Shown here: positions 22,080-33,670 of the stretch, in pieces
Numbering within the stretch: position 1 is the first letter of the stretch
Layout of the letters: each line of letters begins with the position of its first letter
NCBI GenBank assembly: GCA_017311185.1
Contig: JAESUZ010003165.1
Location: 1,019,191-1,083,190, forward strand
Origin: Proteles cristata cristata
Taxonomy: Eukaryota; Chordata; Mammalia; Carnivora; Hyaenidae
Length of the DNA stretch: 64,000 bases
Reading direction: 5' to 3'
The notes under the pieces: generated by a model
Seen by the model: only the letters and a program-made list of their open reading frames with translations
Told to the model about the DNA's origin: nothing
Database searches by the model: none
Program-made: the position numbers and the translations under genes

Positions 22080-23060
22080 TTTTACGAAATCAACTTTGTT
22101 GAGGTATAATTTACATGCAGTAATATGCATCCATTTTTAGTGTAGAGTTTGATGAGTTTTGACATACGTATACCCCTGAGTAACCACAACTGAATCTAGA
22201 TACAGAAATTTCCATCACCCCGGAAAATTTCCTCTTACTTCTTTGCAGTCAGCCCCTCACTCCTTGAGGCAACCTCTGATTAAATGTCTATCACTCTAAA
22301 TTAGTTTTGCCAGCTTTAGAACTTGACAGAAGTGGAATCATATATGTCTGTTTAAATATTTGGCTCTTTGACTCAACACAGTGTTTCTGAGATTAATTCA
22401 CGTGGTTACATGTACCAATAGGTTATTTTCATTTCATTGCCAGGTACTCTTCATTGTACGGCTATACCAGAATTTGCTCCTTCACGTATTGTTTGGATTG
22501 TCTCCAGTTCTTCGCTGTTGTGAATAAACCTGCTATGATGGAAACCAACTTGACAGTAAACTATAAAAACAACAACAGAAACCAATCTGCTGTGAACATT
22601 CTTGTACAAGGTGTTTTGTGGACAAGTTTTCATTTCTCTAAAGTGAATGTCTAGAGGTGTAGTTGTTGAGTCATGTGGTAAAGACACATTTAACTTTATA
22701 AGAAACTGCCAAACGGTTTTCCAAAGTGATTGTTCCATTTCATACTCCTACCAGCAGTGTATGCAGATGTCACTTGCCCCACACCCTCTTCCTCACTTGG
22801 AATTGTTGGTCTTTTTACTGTTCGCTCTTCTGATAGGTGAGTAGTGGTTTCACACTGTGTTTTCCTTCTCGTTTCTCTGATGGCTTAAGATATTGAATAT
22901 CTTTTCACGTGCTTATTTTCCATTTGCATCTCTGTTTAAATGAAGTCTTTGTCCATCTAAAAAACAATTGGCTTGTCTTACTGTATTTCAAGGATTCTTC
23001 TGTCCTTTGTCAGATACCCGAGTGGCACATAGGTTCTTTGCATTAGTTATATCCATCGGG
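22080..23060 (-). mobile_element. L1MC/L1ME-type 3' region, antisense
   Basis: Antisense order is clear: AACTTTGTTGAGGTATAATT, GTTTGATGAGTTTTGACATA, GAACTTGACAGAAGTGGAAT, AAACTGCCAAACGGTTTTCC, CTCCTACCAGCAGTGTATGC. A tiny younger L1 piece is embedded near 22.55 kb. Confidence 0.82.
22536..22578 (+). mobile_element. about 43-bp 5'-truncated L1 tail inside the older L1
   Basis: GGAAACCAACTTGACAGTAA plus an A-rich tail, identical in type to the L1 tails at 33.6 and 36.85 kb, interrupts the otherwise continuous older element. Flanks AAACCTGCTATG / AAACCAATCTGCTGTG suggest an imperfect target duplication. Confidence 0.7.
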
Positions 23061-24267
23061 AGACAGGTGTGGAGATAGAGTTAGTTCATGAAATTTCCTG
23101 GGGAACAGGGAACAGAATGCCCATGAAAGGTAAAAGGTGGAGGAGGGACGATTAGGCAGAGAAAGCCTATGCAAAGGGATGCTGATCTGATCCCTGTGCT
23201 AGGCAGTTCACTAGGTAGATCTCACAGATTCTGGACAACATAAAAGGGAGTCAGGAGCAGAGGGCAAAGAGGTGAAGAGGAGTCTTTTGTTCAGTGCCCG
23301 GGGCCGGGCTTTGGGGCCCCTGCCACGCTCTGTTACTGGCTGGGGGATGCCCTGGAAGAGTGTGACCTTGGCTGGGAGTCTGAGACATACGCCGTAGGTG
23401 CTTACTAACAGGTGGAGGCTGACAGTTGTACTCCTTTGTCAAGAACCAGATGATCTTTCAAGGTCCTTAGGAGTGTGTGATTCAGTGTTTTCAAAAATAG
23501 CTATCCTTTCTCTCTCTCTCTCTCTCTCTTTTTAATGAACTGTAAATAACAGCGACACCTGCATCAATTTTGGTGTCACGATGTGAACTTAACTCAAAGT
23601 ATTTAGCAAACTTATCTTGCAGCTCCATATCTCTTATATAAATACTCTGTGATGAGGTCAAGCTCTAGGATTCACTCTGTTCTTTCCCTGTTCTTTCTGC
23701 TTATCGTCCATTCTTGTCTTTTCTTTCAGAGCCTTCAACAATTCTTTTTTATGTCCTTCTCTTCCCCATCTCTTGCTGAGTTTCATTCTTTATCTCAGTC
23801 TCCCACACTTAATTTGTGCCTTTGCAAACTGCTATTTTGTAGTTAGTGTAATAAACTCGTAGGAGGGCGCAGACCTTTTCTCAGTTTCTCTCCCAAGTTT
23901 CTAGCGTGCTGGCTTTCACCATGAAGCCTCTGGCAGCCAGCCAGCGGAACTCCTAATTTCCATATGCCTGGTGAAGTACTTTCCCTCTTTTCCTTGTCCT
24001 TTCTAAACTTTTCATATGTTCTCCGATTCGCAGTCGTATTCAGTGATTAAGTCCTTGGGTGCTGTCTGTTAATTGCTTATGTCAGGTTTGCTCTAAGACA
24101 TATTATAATACGAAATAATGTACTTAATAGTAATATGAAAAATAAGATTGTTGTTAGGGGTGAAAATGATAGGAGAGCATTCAGTATGTGGCTCCTAAAG
24201 AGCGAACCTTGAATAAGGAGAGGAGGGTAGCTGGTAGATCTGTGCAGAGTTGCCACCTTTATTTTAT
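23061..24267. other. intergenic, nothing recognised
   Basis: Includes a (CT)n run at 23511-23530. No gene or named repeat is supported. Confidence 0.5.
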
Positions 24268-24470
24268 TTACTTTACTTTTTAAAAAATGGTTATTTTGAG
24301 AGGGAGAGAGAGCCAGTGAGGGAGGGGCAGAGCGCGAGGGAGACACAGAATCGGAAGCAGGCTCCAAGCTCTCTGCACAGAGCCCGACGCGGGGCTCGAA
24401 CCCACGAATGATGAAATCATGACTTGAGCCGAAGTCAGACACTCAACCGACTGAGCCACCCAGGCGCCCC
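24268..24470 (-). repeat. tRNA-Lys SINE
   Basis: Antisense head GAGCCACCCAGGCGCCCC. Flanks CACCTTTATTTTA / CTCCTTTATTTTA. Short CT tract. Confidence 0.92.
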
Positions 24471-24787
24471 TCCTTTATTTTAAACTACTGTGTCCATAGA
24501 AGACCCCAGTTATAATAGAACTGTTAAAGCTAAGAGGAAAATTATTAGTCTGATGAAGACTGTTTATTGAATATTAGAAAGAATGAAGCGGAGATGTCAG
24601 ACAGGAACCCTAACTGATCTTTCTCAAAAGGCCTGTTGATGGACAGCTTTGTCTAATAGCATTTCAACATGTTCAAGTCAGTCTTATCTTTAAAGCAACC
24701 GTTCTCATCTCCACACTGTCCCCTAGCTGTTGCTCTATGCTTCTTTTCCCTTTAGAACTAACTTTCTGGAGTCGGTGTCTGTACCTC
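24471..24787. other. intergenic, nothing recognised
   Basis: No feature recognised. Confidence 0.5.
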
Positions 24788-24803
24788 TGTACCTTCCACT
24801 TTT

Positions 24804-25026
24804 TTTTTTTAATTTTTTTTTTTAATTTTTATTTCTAGGAGAGAGAGAGAGAGAGACAGCGTGAGCAGGGGAGGGTCAGAGAGAGAGGAGTCACAGACTG
24901 AAACAGGCTCCAGGCTCTGAGCTGGCAGTCAGCACAGAGCCCACGCGGGGCTCGAACCCACAAACCGCGAGATCATGACCCAAGCGAAAGTCGGACGCTT
25001 AACCGACTAAGCCACCCAGGCGCCCC
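24804..25026 (-). repeat. tRNA-Lys SINE, young
   Basis: Perfect 16-bp duplication TGTACCTTCCACTTTT (24788-24803 and 25027-25042). Confidence 0.96.
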
Positions 25027-25317
25027 TGTACCTTCCACTTTTGAACACAGTGCGATCTGCCTTCCAACCCCGGTGCTCCGTTTAAAATGGGAGTGAGGGG
25101 GGAGGGGCGACTTCCACAGTATTTTATCTCATGACCCAAACCTCTCCTTCCAGCCCAGCCGTTCTCTGCATGTCAGACTCATGTCTGTATCCGCCTCCGT
25201 GAGGCTACCTCCACTTGAACTTGCTGTAGGCATTGCAGTGCGCTACATCTGAATTCATCTTTTTTTCCCCTTTTCTTTCAGTTTCCCTCCTCCCCTTCTG
25301 TTTTCTGGCTCCCTGAT

Positions 25318-25465
25318 GCTCAAACTAAGCAGCAGGCACCGGTGACACCAGCATCACCTGGGAGCTGTCAGACACGCGGAGTTCCCGGTCCCGTTCCAAA
25401 CCTGTTGAGCCAGAATCTGCACTCTCAGGTGCTTCGCGCTGCGTCAAGTTTGAGACGCGTTGCAC
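25318..25465. mobile_element. hAT-Charlie-type nonautonomous remnant
   Basis: Inside are CAGCATCACCTGGGAGCTGT and GAGCCAGAATCTGCACTCTC; the right end has AAGTTTGAGACGCGTTGC. Same general class as the intron 2 element at 17.2 kb. Confidence 0.6.
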
Positions 25466-26098
25466 CTCATTGCATGGCCACCGCATCCGCTCATTCACCA
25501 CGTCCTGAATATTCGTCCATTTTTCTTCATTCTCACTGCCACCTCCCTGGTGCAGGCTGCTCTTGCGTCCTCCCTGGTTGCCCCACAGCATCTGACTGGC
25601 CCTCCCGCCTCATGTCGCATCCCTCTTCCAACCCATTCTCCCTGGTTAGAGCATCCTTCCCAAAGCCAAATCTGATAGGGCCCCTCGTGTGGGTGCCTGC
25701 AGGCCCTTCTCACTGCTCTCCGGAGAAACTCCAAATGCCTTCATGTAGTTGGGCACCTACTCCGCTTTCTGGTCTCATTTCTTACCCCCCCGTTTTCAGG
25801 CCTTTGCCAGATAATTTTCCCTCTGCCTAGGCGTGTAGTCCATACTGCTGTCAAGGGCGACCTCTACTCGATGTCACCTCCATTTGGAAGTTTTCTCGGA
25901 TCTTCCAAGTCTGGGTTAGTTGTCCCTCTTATGTGTGTTACAGTCTTTACTGCCTTGTGTTATAAATGCCTCACTGTCTGCCTTCCCTACTAACCTGTCA
26001 GCTCTCCGAGGCAGCGACTGAGTGTCCTGGTTAACTCGTTTATCCCAATTGCCGAGCATAGCCCTCAATAAATATTTATTAAATGAATGAATGAATTT
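25466..26098 (+). mobile_element. L2 (CR1-type LINE) 3' end, sense
   Basis: Landmarks run to CAGCTCTCCGAGGCAGCGAC and CCTCAATAAATATTTATTAA, ending in the L2 hallmark (GAAT)n at 26083-26096. The long frame across it is L2 decay, not a gene. Confidence 0.82.
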
Positions 26099-26438
26099 CA
26101 TTAAAAATTCTTCGAGTATTTTACTCTAAATAAAGTTTTACATAGTAATAAACTTGTCTGTAAATCCAGGTTAAACAAAAATTTACTGAGATTAGGTTGT
26201 TACAGAGTGACGGGTGAGTAGGCTGGTAACCTAGAGTAGGCTAGGGGACGTACAGAAAGTTAGCATAAACTCACTTCTCATGGATCTTTAAAAAGTTTTA
26301 CTTTCAGTTTCATAACCAGGTTTTTAAGAGTCATTTATTCTAAAGTCTATATGTTTAATTGATTTGGGCATGCACAGTGGGACATATGCTTCTTGATCTT
26401 GTCCATACTTGTGTTACTAGTTTTACCTTACCTCTTAG
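26099..26438. other. intergenic, nothing recognised
   Basis: AT-rich; no feature recognised. Confidence 0.5.
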
Positions 26439-26661
26439 GGGTGCCGGGTGGCTCAGTCGGCTAAGTGTCAACTTCAGCTCAGGTCATGATCTCGCGGTTC
26501 TTGGGTTTGAGCCCCACGTCGGGCTCTATGCTGACAGTTAGCTCAGAGCCTAGAGCCTGCTTCAGATTCTGTGACTCCCTCTCTCTCTGACCCTCCCCTG
26601 CTCATGCTGTCTCCCTCTCCCTCTCTCTCTCAGAAATAAATAAAACATTAAAAAAATTGAA
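26439..26661 (+). repeat. tRNA-Lys SINE
   Basis: Perfect 12-bp duplication CTTACCTCTTAG (26427-26438 and 26662-26673). The head has lost one base (GGTGCCGGGTGGCTCAG). Confidence 0.95.
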
Positions 26662-26774
26662 CTTACCTCTTAGTTTTGAGGTCTTCAGGTTTCCCAGTGA
26701 TGACCTTGGACTCAGCTTTCTTATGCTTTATTTTTCTCATCAATAAAATTATAAAATGTGCCATTCATAGGGCC

Positions 26775-27800
26775 ACTAAAAAAACAAATGCTGCGATCCA
26801 AACCACAGTGAGATACCACAAAATACCCACTAGATGACTCTGATAAAAAAGTAACTCAGTGACTTTGCTTTTGGGACTGGCACACTGGGAGCTTAGAAGT
26901 TGTCTCTTCATCCTAGAAACAACTAAAAAGGTGAACAAATGGAAAAATCAAAAACTCTTCGTAGATCCATCAGAGAAGTGAGGTCACAGAACAAGCCTCT
27001 GTCCTCCAGACACAGACAAGTGCATACAGAGAATCACAATTTAATGGAGCACAAACGTGAAAGCAGAAACCTCTGTGGGAACCAGTGATGATGTGGAAGA
27101 CGTAGAAGGTGTAGTATGTATGTGTGTGCACACAGTAGAACGTTATTAAGCCATAGAAAAGAATGAAATCTTGCCATTTGCAACGACATGGATGAAACTA
27201 GAGAATGTACTGCTAAGCAAAAAAAAAAAATCAGTCTGAGAAAGACAAATACCACATGATCTTACTCATATATGGAATTTAAGGCAGAAAACAAGCAAAG
27301 GAAAAAAATTAAGACAAAGAAGCAAATCAAGAAACAGGCTCTTTTTTTTCCCAAAGTTTATTTACTTATTCTGAAAGAGAGAGAACACACACGCCTGTAT
27401 TCCCATGCTTAAGAGCAGGGGAGGGACGGAGAGAGAGAGAGAGAGAGGAAAGGCAGAGGGGGAGAGAGAATCCCAAGCAGGCTCCACACTGTCAGCATGG
27501 AGCCCAGTGTAGGATTCCATCTCAGGAACTGTGAGATCATGACCTGAACCAAAATCAAGAGTCAGACGTTTAACTGACTGAGCCACCCAGTCGCCCTCAG
27601 ACTCTTGATTTAAGAGAACAAGTGATGGTTACCAGAGGGGAGGGAAGTGGGGGGATGGGTTAAATAGTTGATGGGATTAAGAAATGCACATGGTGCGATG
27701 AGCACACAGCGATGTACAGAAGTGTTGAGTCACTATATGGTACACCTGAAACTAACATAATACTGAGTGTTAACTAACTGGAATTAAAATAAAAATATCT
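26775..27800 (+). mobile_element. L1 3' end, sense, interrupted by a SINE
   Basis: Order: CACAGTGAGATACCACA, GAATGAAATCTTGCCATTTG, CAACGACATGGATGAAACTA, then beyond the SINE TGGTTACCAGAGGGG and GGTACACCTGAAACTAAC. This is a mid-age carnivoran L1 tail. Confidence 0.78.
27345..27597 (-). repeat. CAN-SINE, diverged, within the L1 tail
   Basis: Antisense head GAGCCACCCAGTCGCCCT; flanks CAGGCTCTT / CAGACTCTTG. Confidence 0.88.
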
Positions 27801-27945
27801 AAAGGAAATGGACCACTATAATTCAGGATGTTGACAGTAGCGGAGGTGGGGGCTGGCAGGAGGTATATTGGAAATCTCTGTACCTTCTGCTCAATTTTGG
27901 TGTGAACCTAAATGTACTCTAAAAATAAAATATTACGAAAAAAAC
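27801..27945 (+). mobile_element. second L1 tail, sense
   Basis: GGAAATCTCTGTACCTTCTG, TCAATTTTGGTGTGAACCTA and CTCTAAAAATAAAATATTA form an L1ME/L1MC-type 3' terminus directly abutting the previous one. Confidence 0.65.
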
Positions 27946-28039
27946 CTGAGCAGCTTCTTACAAAAAAATTTAATTTTTTAAGAGCATGGGAGGGGAGAGG
28001 AAAGAAGTAAAAAGTTTTCTTTTTGATATGACCCGGCGC

Positions 28040-28425
28040 CTCAACCTTAGCTGGTCATTATAAAAACATGCAGTCCAGAAAATTAGAACAAACTCTTTAC
28101 CAAAGAAGATATACAAATGAAAGGATGCTCAACATCATTAGTCACTTGGGAAATGCAAATAAAAATCACAGTAAGACACCACCTTATTAGAATGACTAAT
28201 ATTTACAACACTTACCATACAAAGTGCTGGTGAGACTGTGAAGGAAATGGAAGTCTTGAATGTTCCTAAAAGAAGTGAAGTGCTATAAAATTTTACAGCC
28301 ACTTAGTGAAACAGTTTGGCAGCTTTTTAAAAACTATCATCCATCCCAGCCATTTCGCTCCTAGATGCTGACGCAATAGAAATGAAAGCATATGTCCATA
28401 CAAAGACATACATGAAAGGCCATAG
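28040..28425 (+). mobile_element. L1ME-type fragment, sense
   Basis: GAAGATATACAAATGAAAGG, TCAACATCATTAGTCACTTG and GTGAAACAGTTTGGCAGC keep L1 order. A SINE and then an antisense L1 follow. Confidence 0.72.
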
Positions 28426-28427
28426 GG

Positions 28428-28638
28428 TTTTTTTTTTTTTAAGTTTATTTATTTAGAGAGAGAGAGAGAGAGAGCATGTGCATGAGCAGGGGAGGGGCAG
28501 GGAGAAAGGGAGAGAGAGAATCCAAAGAAGTTCTCTGCACTCTCAGCACAGAGCCAGATCCAGGGCTCCATTTCAGCAACAGTAAGATCATGACTTGAAC
28601 CAAAGTTGGACACTTAATTGAGCCACCTAGGTACCCCA
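28428..28638 (-). repeat. CAN-SINE, diverged
   Basis: Antisense head GAGCCACCTAGGTACCCC with (GA)n at left. It sits exactly between oppositely oriented L1 pieces. Confidence 0.86.
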
Positions 28639-29876
28639 ACAAACTTTATTTTTTAGAGTAGTTTTAAGTTCACGCCAAAATTGAGCAGAGGTACAGAAAT
28701 TTCCTGTGCAGCTCCTGCGCCTCCCCTCTGCCCCCAGGCCCCCTCTGTCCCCCGCCCGCCCCCGTCAATCTTCTGAACTGCAGTGGTATGTTTGTTATAA
28801 CCGATGAATCGACATGGATGCATTATCACTCAGAATCCATATTGTACTTTGGGGTTCACTCTTGGTGTTGCACATTATCCAAGTTTGGACAAATGTGTGA
28901 CGACGAGCATCCACTATGGTAAAATGACATACGGGGTAGTTCCACTGCCCTAAAAATTACCTGCGCTCTGCCTGTTTATCCCTCTCTACTGGTCTTTTTA
29001 CTATCTCTGTATTTGTGTCTTTTCCAGAATGTCATATGATTGGAATCTGTACTATATCGCCTTTTCAGAGTGGCTTCTTTCACTTAGTAATACGCATTTA
29101 AGTTTCCTCCATGTCCTTTCCTGCTGTACCGTTCATTTCTCTTAAGCACTGACTAGTATTCCAGTGACTGGATGTACCAGGAGGGTGTACCAGGCTTTAG
29201 TCGCCCGTTCACTTACTGAAAGACATCTTGGTTGCTTCCAGTTTTTGACTATTCTGAATAAAGCTGCTATAAACATCTGTGTGCAGGTTTTGTGTGGCAA
29301 TCAGTTTTTAATCATTTGGGCAAATCAAGGAGCACGATTGCTGGAACGTATGGAGAGAGTGTATTTCGTTGGACGTGAAACTGCCAAACTGTCTTCCAAA
29401 GCGGCTGCGTCATTTTGAATTCCCGTCAGCAGTGAATGAGAGGTCCTGTTGTTGCACATCCTTGCCAGCATTTGGTGTCAGGGTTTCGGAGTTTTGTCAT
29501 TCTTATAGATGCGTAGTGGTTTCTCATTTTTGTTCCAGTTTGCGTTTCTTTGATGAAGATGTGCAACATCTTTTTGTATGCTTATTTGCCATTTGTGTAT
29601 TTCTTCTTTGGTGTATATGTTCAGGTCTTTTGCCCATTTTAAAAATCAGGTAATATGTTTTCTTACTGTTGAGTTTAAGAGTTCTTTGCATATTTTGAAT
29701 AACAGTCCTTTAACAGACATGTCTTTTTGCAAATATTCTCTCCCAGTCTGTGGCTGATCTCATTGTCTTGACGGTATCTTTCTCAGAGCAGAAGTCTTTT
29801 TTTTAATGTATAATTTTTAAGTTTTAATTTTAAATTGGATTATTCATGATTCAATTTTAATTTAATTTAATTTTTA

Positions 29877-30113
29877 CCGTTTTTTTAAACTTTTTAAAAA
29901 ATGTTTTATTTATTTCTAGGAGAGAGAGAGAGAGAGAGAGACAGCGTGAGCAGGGGAGGGTCAGAGAGAGAGGGAGTCACAGACTGAAACAGGCTCCAGG
30001 CTCTGAGCTGGCAGTCAGCACAGAGCCCGACGCGGGGCTCGAACCCACGAACCGCGAGATCATGACCTAAGCAAAAGTCCGACGCTTAACCGACTAAGCC
30101 ACCCAGGCGCCCC
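29877..30113 (-). repeat. tRNA-Lys SINE, young, inserted in the tail of another SINE
   Basis: 19-bp duplication TAATTTAATTTAATTTTTA (29858-29876 and 30114-30132). Near-consensus body. Confidence 0.93.
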
Positions 30114-30132
30114 TAATTTAATTTAATTTTTA

Positions 30133-30342
30133 AAAAATTTTGTGTTTATTTATTTTTGAGATAAAGAGACAGAATGTGAGCGGGGGAGGGGCAGAGAGAG
30201 AGGGAGACATAGAATCTGAAGCAGCTCCAGGCTCTGAGCTGTCAGCACAGAGCCCGATGTGGGGCTCGAACTCACTGACATGAGAGATCATGACCTGAGC
30301 TTAAGTCGGACGTTTAACCAACTGCTCCACCCAGGCGCCCCT
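30133..30342 (-). repeat. tRNA-Lys SINE, older host copy
   Basis: Antisense head CTCCACCCAGGCGCCCC. Flanks TCAATTTTAATTT (29851) and TCAATTTTAATTTT (30343) show its own duplication now lies outside the younger SINE. Confidence 0.9.
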
Positions 30343-31263
30343 CAATTTTAATTTTAATTCCAGTTAGTTAACATTCAGTGTTATATAAGTTTCAGATGCA
30401 CAGTACAGTGATTCATCTTTCCTGCTTCGCTGAAGGTTGATTGTCCATATAATTGTGGGTTTATTTCTGGGTTTCCAATATTGCTCTGTTGATGTGTGTA
30501 TCTATTTTTGTGCCAGTCCCTGACTGTTTTGATTACTACAGCTTTGTAATATAACTTGAAGTCCAGAATTGACAGGCCTCCAGCTTTCCTTTCCTTTTTC
30601 AAGATTGCTTTAGCTAGTGAGGGTCCTTTGTGGTTCCATACAAATTTTAGGATTATTTGTTCTAGTTCTGTGAAGAATGCTGTTGGCATTTTGGTAGGGG
30701 TTATATTAAATGTGTAGATAGCTTTGGGTAGTATAGACATTGTAACTGTATTTGTTCTTCCAATCAGTGAGCATAGAATCTCTTTCCATTTCTTTGTGTC
30801 ATTTTCAGTTTCTTTCATCAGTGTTTGATAGTTTTTAGAGTACAGGTCTTTCACTTCTTTGGTTAGATTTATTCCTAGGTATCTTATTATTGGCTCAATT
30901 GTAAATGGAATTGTTTTCTTAATTTCTCTTTTTCAGAGCAGAAGTTTTAAATTTTAATAAAGTCTAGCTTGTCAACTTTTTTGTTTATGGGATCATGCTT
31001 TTGTGTTATATATAAGAAGTCACCACCGTTTAGTCGTCTAGTCTTTATGTTGTCTTCTAGGACTCTTATAGTTTTGCATTTTATATTTATGTCTTCAATG
31101 TGTTTTGAATTAATTTTAGTGAAGGGTCTAAGATTTGGTTTTAGATTCCTTTATATTTCCCATGTGGATGTCCACTTGTTCCAGCACCATTTGTTAAAAA
31201 GACTATTTTTTAAAAATTATATAGCTTTTGCTCCTTTGTCTAAGATTTGTTAACTATATTTCT

Positions 31264-31474
31264 TTTTTAAAAAATATTTGTTTATTTTTGAGAGACAGAG
31301 AGAGAGAGAAAATGAGCAAGGGAGGGGCAGAGAGAAGGGGACACAGAATCCTAAGCAGGCTCCAGGCTCCGAGCTGTCAGCACAGAGCCTGATGTGGGGC
31401 TCGAACCCACAAACTGTGAGATCATGACCTGAGCCGACGTTGGACACTTAACTGACTGAGCCACCCAGGTGCCC
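31264..31474 (-). repeat. tRNA-Lys SINE in old L1
   Basis: Host motif TTAACTATATTTCT / TGACTATATTTCT is duplicated around it. Antisense head ends CACCCAGGTGCCCT. Confidence 0.92.
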
Positions 31475-31924
31475 TGACTATATTTCTATGGATCTATTTT
31501 TAATGCTCTGTATTATGTTCCATTGACCTATTTGTCTATTCTTTTGCCAATACTACACTGTCTTGATTACTGTACCTTTATGGCAAGTCTTTTCTTTTTA
31601 GTGGAAAATTATGGAAAACATTTAACAGTAACTCTATTAAGAGGTCATTGAGTTGGAAAGTTTGATTTTAAGGAATAGTTACATGAATTATATGACAATT
31701 TTCCTTTTCTGATTCAGCTATTTGTTACATTTAATCCGTATTTCTTAACTATCATGCACAATACTTTGCTAATCAAATATGTTATCAGATTGTAACCAGA
31801 ATATATCATCTGCAAATAAAGACAGTTTTACTTCTTCCTTTCCACTTTGAATGCCTGTAATTTCTTATTTTGCCTGATTGCTGTACCTAGGACTCGTAGT
31901 ACTGTGTTGAATAAGAGTGGTGAT

Positions 31925-32151
31925 GGGGCGCCTGGGTGGCTTAGTCGGTTAAGCGTCTGACTTTCGCTTAGGTCATGATCTCGCGGTTCGTGGGCTCGAG
32001 CCCCGCGTTGGGCTCTGTGCTGACTGCCAGCTCAGAGCCTGGAGCCTGCTTCAGTCTGTGCCTCCCTCTCTCTCTGACCCTCCCCTGCTCACGCCGTCTC
32101 TCTCTCTCCTAGAAATAAATAAAACATAAAAAAAAATTAAAGAAAAAAAAA
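31925..32151 (+). repeat. tRNA-Lys SINE in old L1, young
   Basis: Perfect 12-bp duplication AAGAGTGGTGAT (31913-31924 and 32152-32163). Confidence 0.95.
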
Positions 32152-32812
32152 AAGAGTGGTGATAGCTGGTGTCCTTGCCTTTTTCCTGATCTTAGAGGAA
32201 AACCTTTAAACTTTTCACTGGTGAGTACGATGTTAGCTGTGACTTGGTTGTATACAGCCTTTATTGTGTTGAGTGTGTTTCTTCTATATAGAATTTGTTT
32301 AGGGCTTTTTTTTTTTTTATCATTAAAGTTGTTGTATTTTGCCAAATGCTTTCTCTGCATCTAATTGAGTTGATTATATGATCTTTATTTTTCATTCTAT
32401 TAATGTATCACATTTGTTGATTTGCATATGATCAACCGTCCTTGCATCCCAGAGATAAATCTCACTTGACCAATGTCTATAATCCTTTTAGTGTGCTTTT
32501 GAATTCAGTTTTGTTAACATGTTTCTGAGAGTTTTTTGTATCTATATTCATCAAAGATATTGGTCAACGATTTTCTTTTCTCATAGTGTCCTTCTCTGGC
32601 TTTGGTATTAGGATAATGCTGGCCTTATAAAATTATCTGGGGAGAGGTACCCCCTCTCCAATTTTTTTGAAAAGGATTGGCATTAATTCTTCTTTAAAAT
32701 TTTGGTAGGATTCACCAGTGAAACCACTGGGTCCTGAACTTTTCTGTGTTGGAAGGTTTTTGATTACCGATTCAATGTCTGTTTAGATTCTCCATATCTT
32801 CATGATGCAATC

Positions 32813-33087
32813 CTTTTTAAAAAATGTTTATTAGTTTTGAGAGGGAGGGAGGGAGGAAGGGAGGAAAAGGGGGAGAGAGAGAGCAAGAGTGAAAGCGAGA
32901 GCGAGAGCGAGAGCGAGAGAGAGAGAGAGAGAATGAGCCAGAGAGAGGCAGAGAGAGAGGGGGAGACAGGTTCTACACTGTCAGCACAGAGCTTGACGCA
33001 GATCTCGAACCCATGAACTGTAAGATCATGAACCTGAACTGAAATCAAGAGTCAGATGTTTAACTGACTGAGCCACCCAGGCATCCC
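32813..33087 (-). repeat. CAN-SINE with expanded GA/GAGC tract
   Basis: Flanks CTTCATGATGCA / CTTCATGATTCA. The CT/GA section (about 32840-32935) is unusually long and contains GAGGGAGG and GAGAGC subrepeats. Confidence 0.9.
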
Positions 33088-33537
33088 TCTTCATGATTCA
33101 GTCTTGATTAAGTGTGTATTTGTAGGAACTTATCCATTTATTTGATTTATTGGTATATAATTGTTCATAGTAGTCTTTTATGATCCTATGTATTTCTGTG
33201 GTATCAGATACACAGTTCTTTCATTTCCAGTTTTATTTGTTCAAGTATTGTCTCTTTTTTTCTTAGTCTAGCTAAAGTTTTGTTAATTTTGTTTATCCTT
33301 TCCAAACCCCGCCCACCCCAAAATCCCCAGCTCTTAGTTTTGTTGATCTCTTCTATTTTTCTAGTCTCTAAGCAGAGAGTTTCTGCTCTGATTTTTGTGA
33401 TTGTCTTCCTTCTGTTAACTGTGGGCTTAGGTTGTTCTTTTTCTAGTTCCTTGAGTTGGGTTGCTCATTTGAGATCTTTCTTTTTTTAATATATATGCAT
33501 TTATTGTTATAGACTTCCCTCTAAGAACTGCTTTTGC

Positions 33538-33670
33538 TGAGAACAAACTGAGGACTGAGGGGGGGTGGGGGAGAGGGGAAGGAGGGTGATGGGCATGGAG
33601 GACGCCACTTGTTGGGATGAGCACTGAGTGTTATATGTAAACCAACTTGACAATCAACTATAAAAAAAAA
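33538..33670 (+). mobile_element. severely 5'-truncated carnivoran L1, sense
   Basis: Last ~130 bp of an L1: GAGAACAAACTGAGGACTGA, GTGATGGGCATGGAGGA, AACCAACTTGACAATCAACT, A tail. Target duplication AAGAACTGCTTTTGC / AAGAGCTGCTTTTGC (33523-33537, 33671-33685; one mismatch). Confidence 0.93.

Larger units (their letters stand above)
29796..30933 (-). mobile_element. younger 5'-truncated L1 nested in the old L1 (ORF2 remnant)
   Basis: Both sides carry CAGAGCAGAAGT (29784-29795 and 30934-30945), and the host sequence resumes exactly. The minus-strand frame 30854-30381 encodes about 157 residues of the L1 ORF2 protein C-terminal to the reverse transcriptase, with [20 protein letters not shown] and [16 protein letters not shown]. 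The 3' UTR part is short, and ORF2 joins it abruptly near 30.42 kb, which implies an internal deletion. Not a functional element. Confidence 0.85.

Noticed and set aside
25342..25830. 162-codon plus-strand frame
   Set aside because: Spans a hAT-type remnant and the L2 3' end, so it is repeat-derived.
30381..30854. 157-codon minus-strand frame as a host gene
   Set aside because: It is L1 ORF2 sequence, 5'-truncated and lacking the endonuclease and reverse transcriptase catalytic regions.
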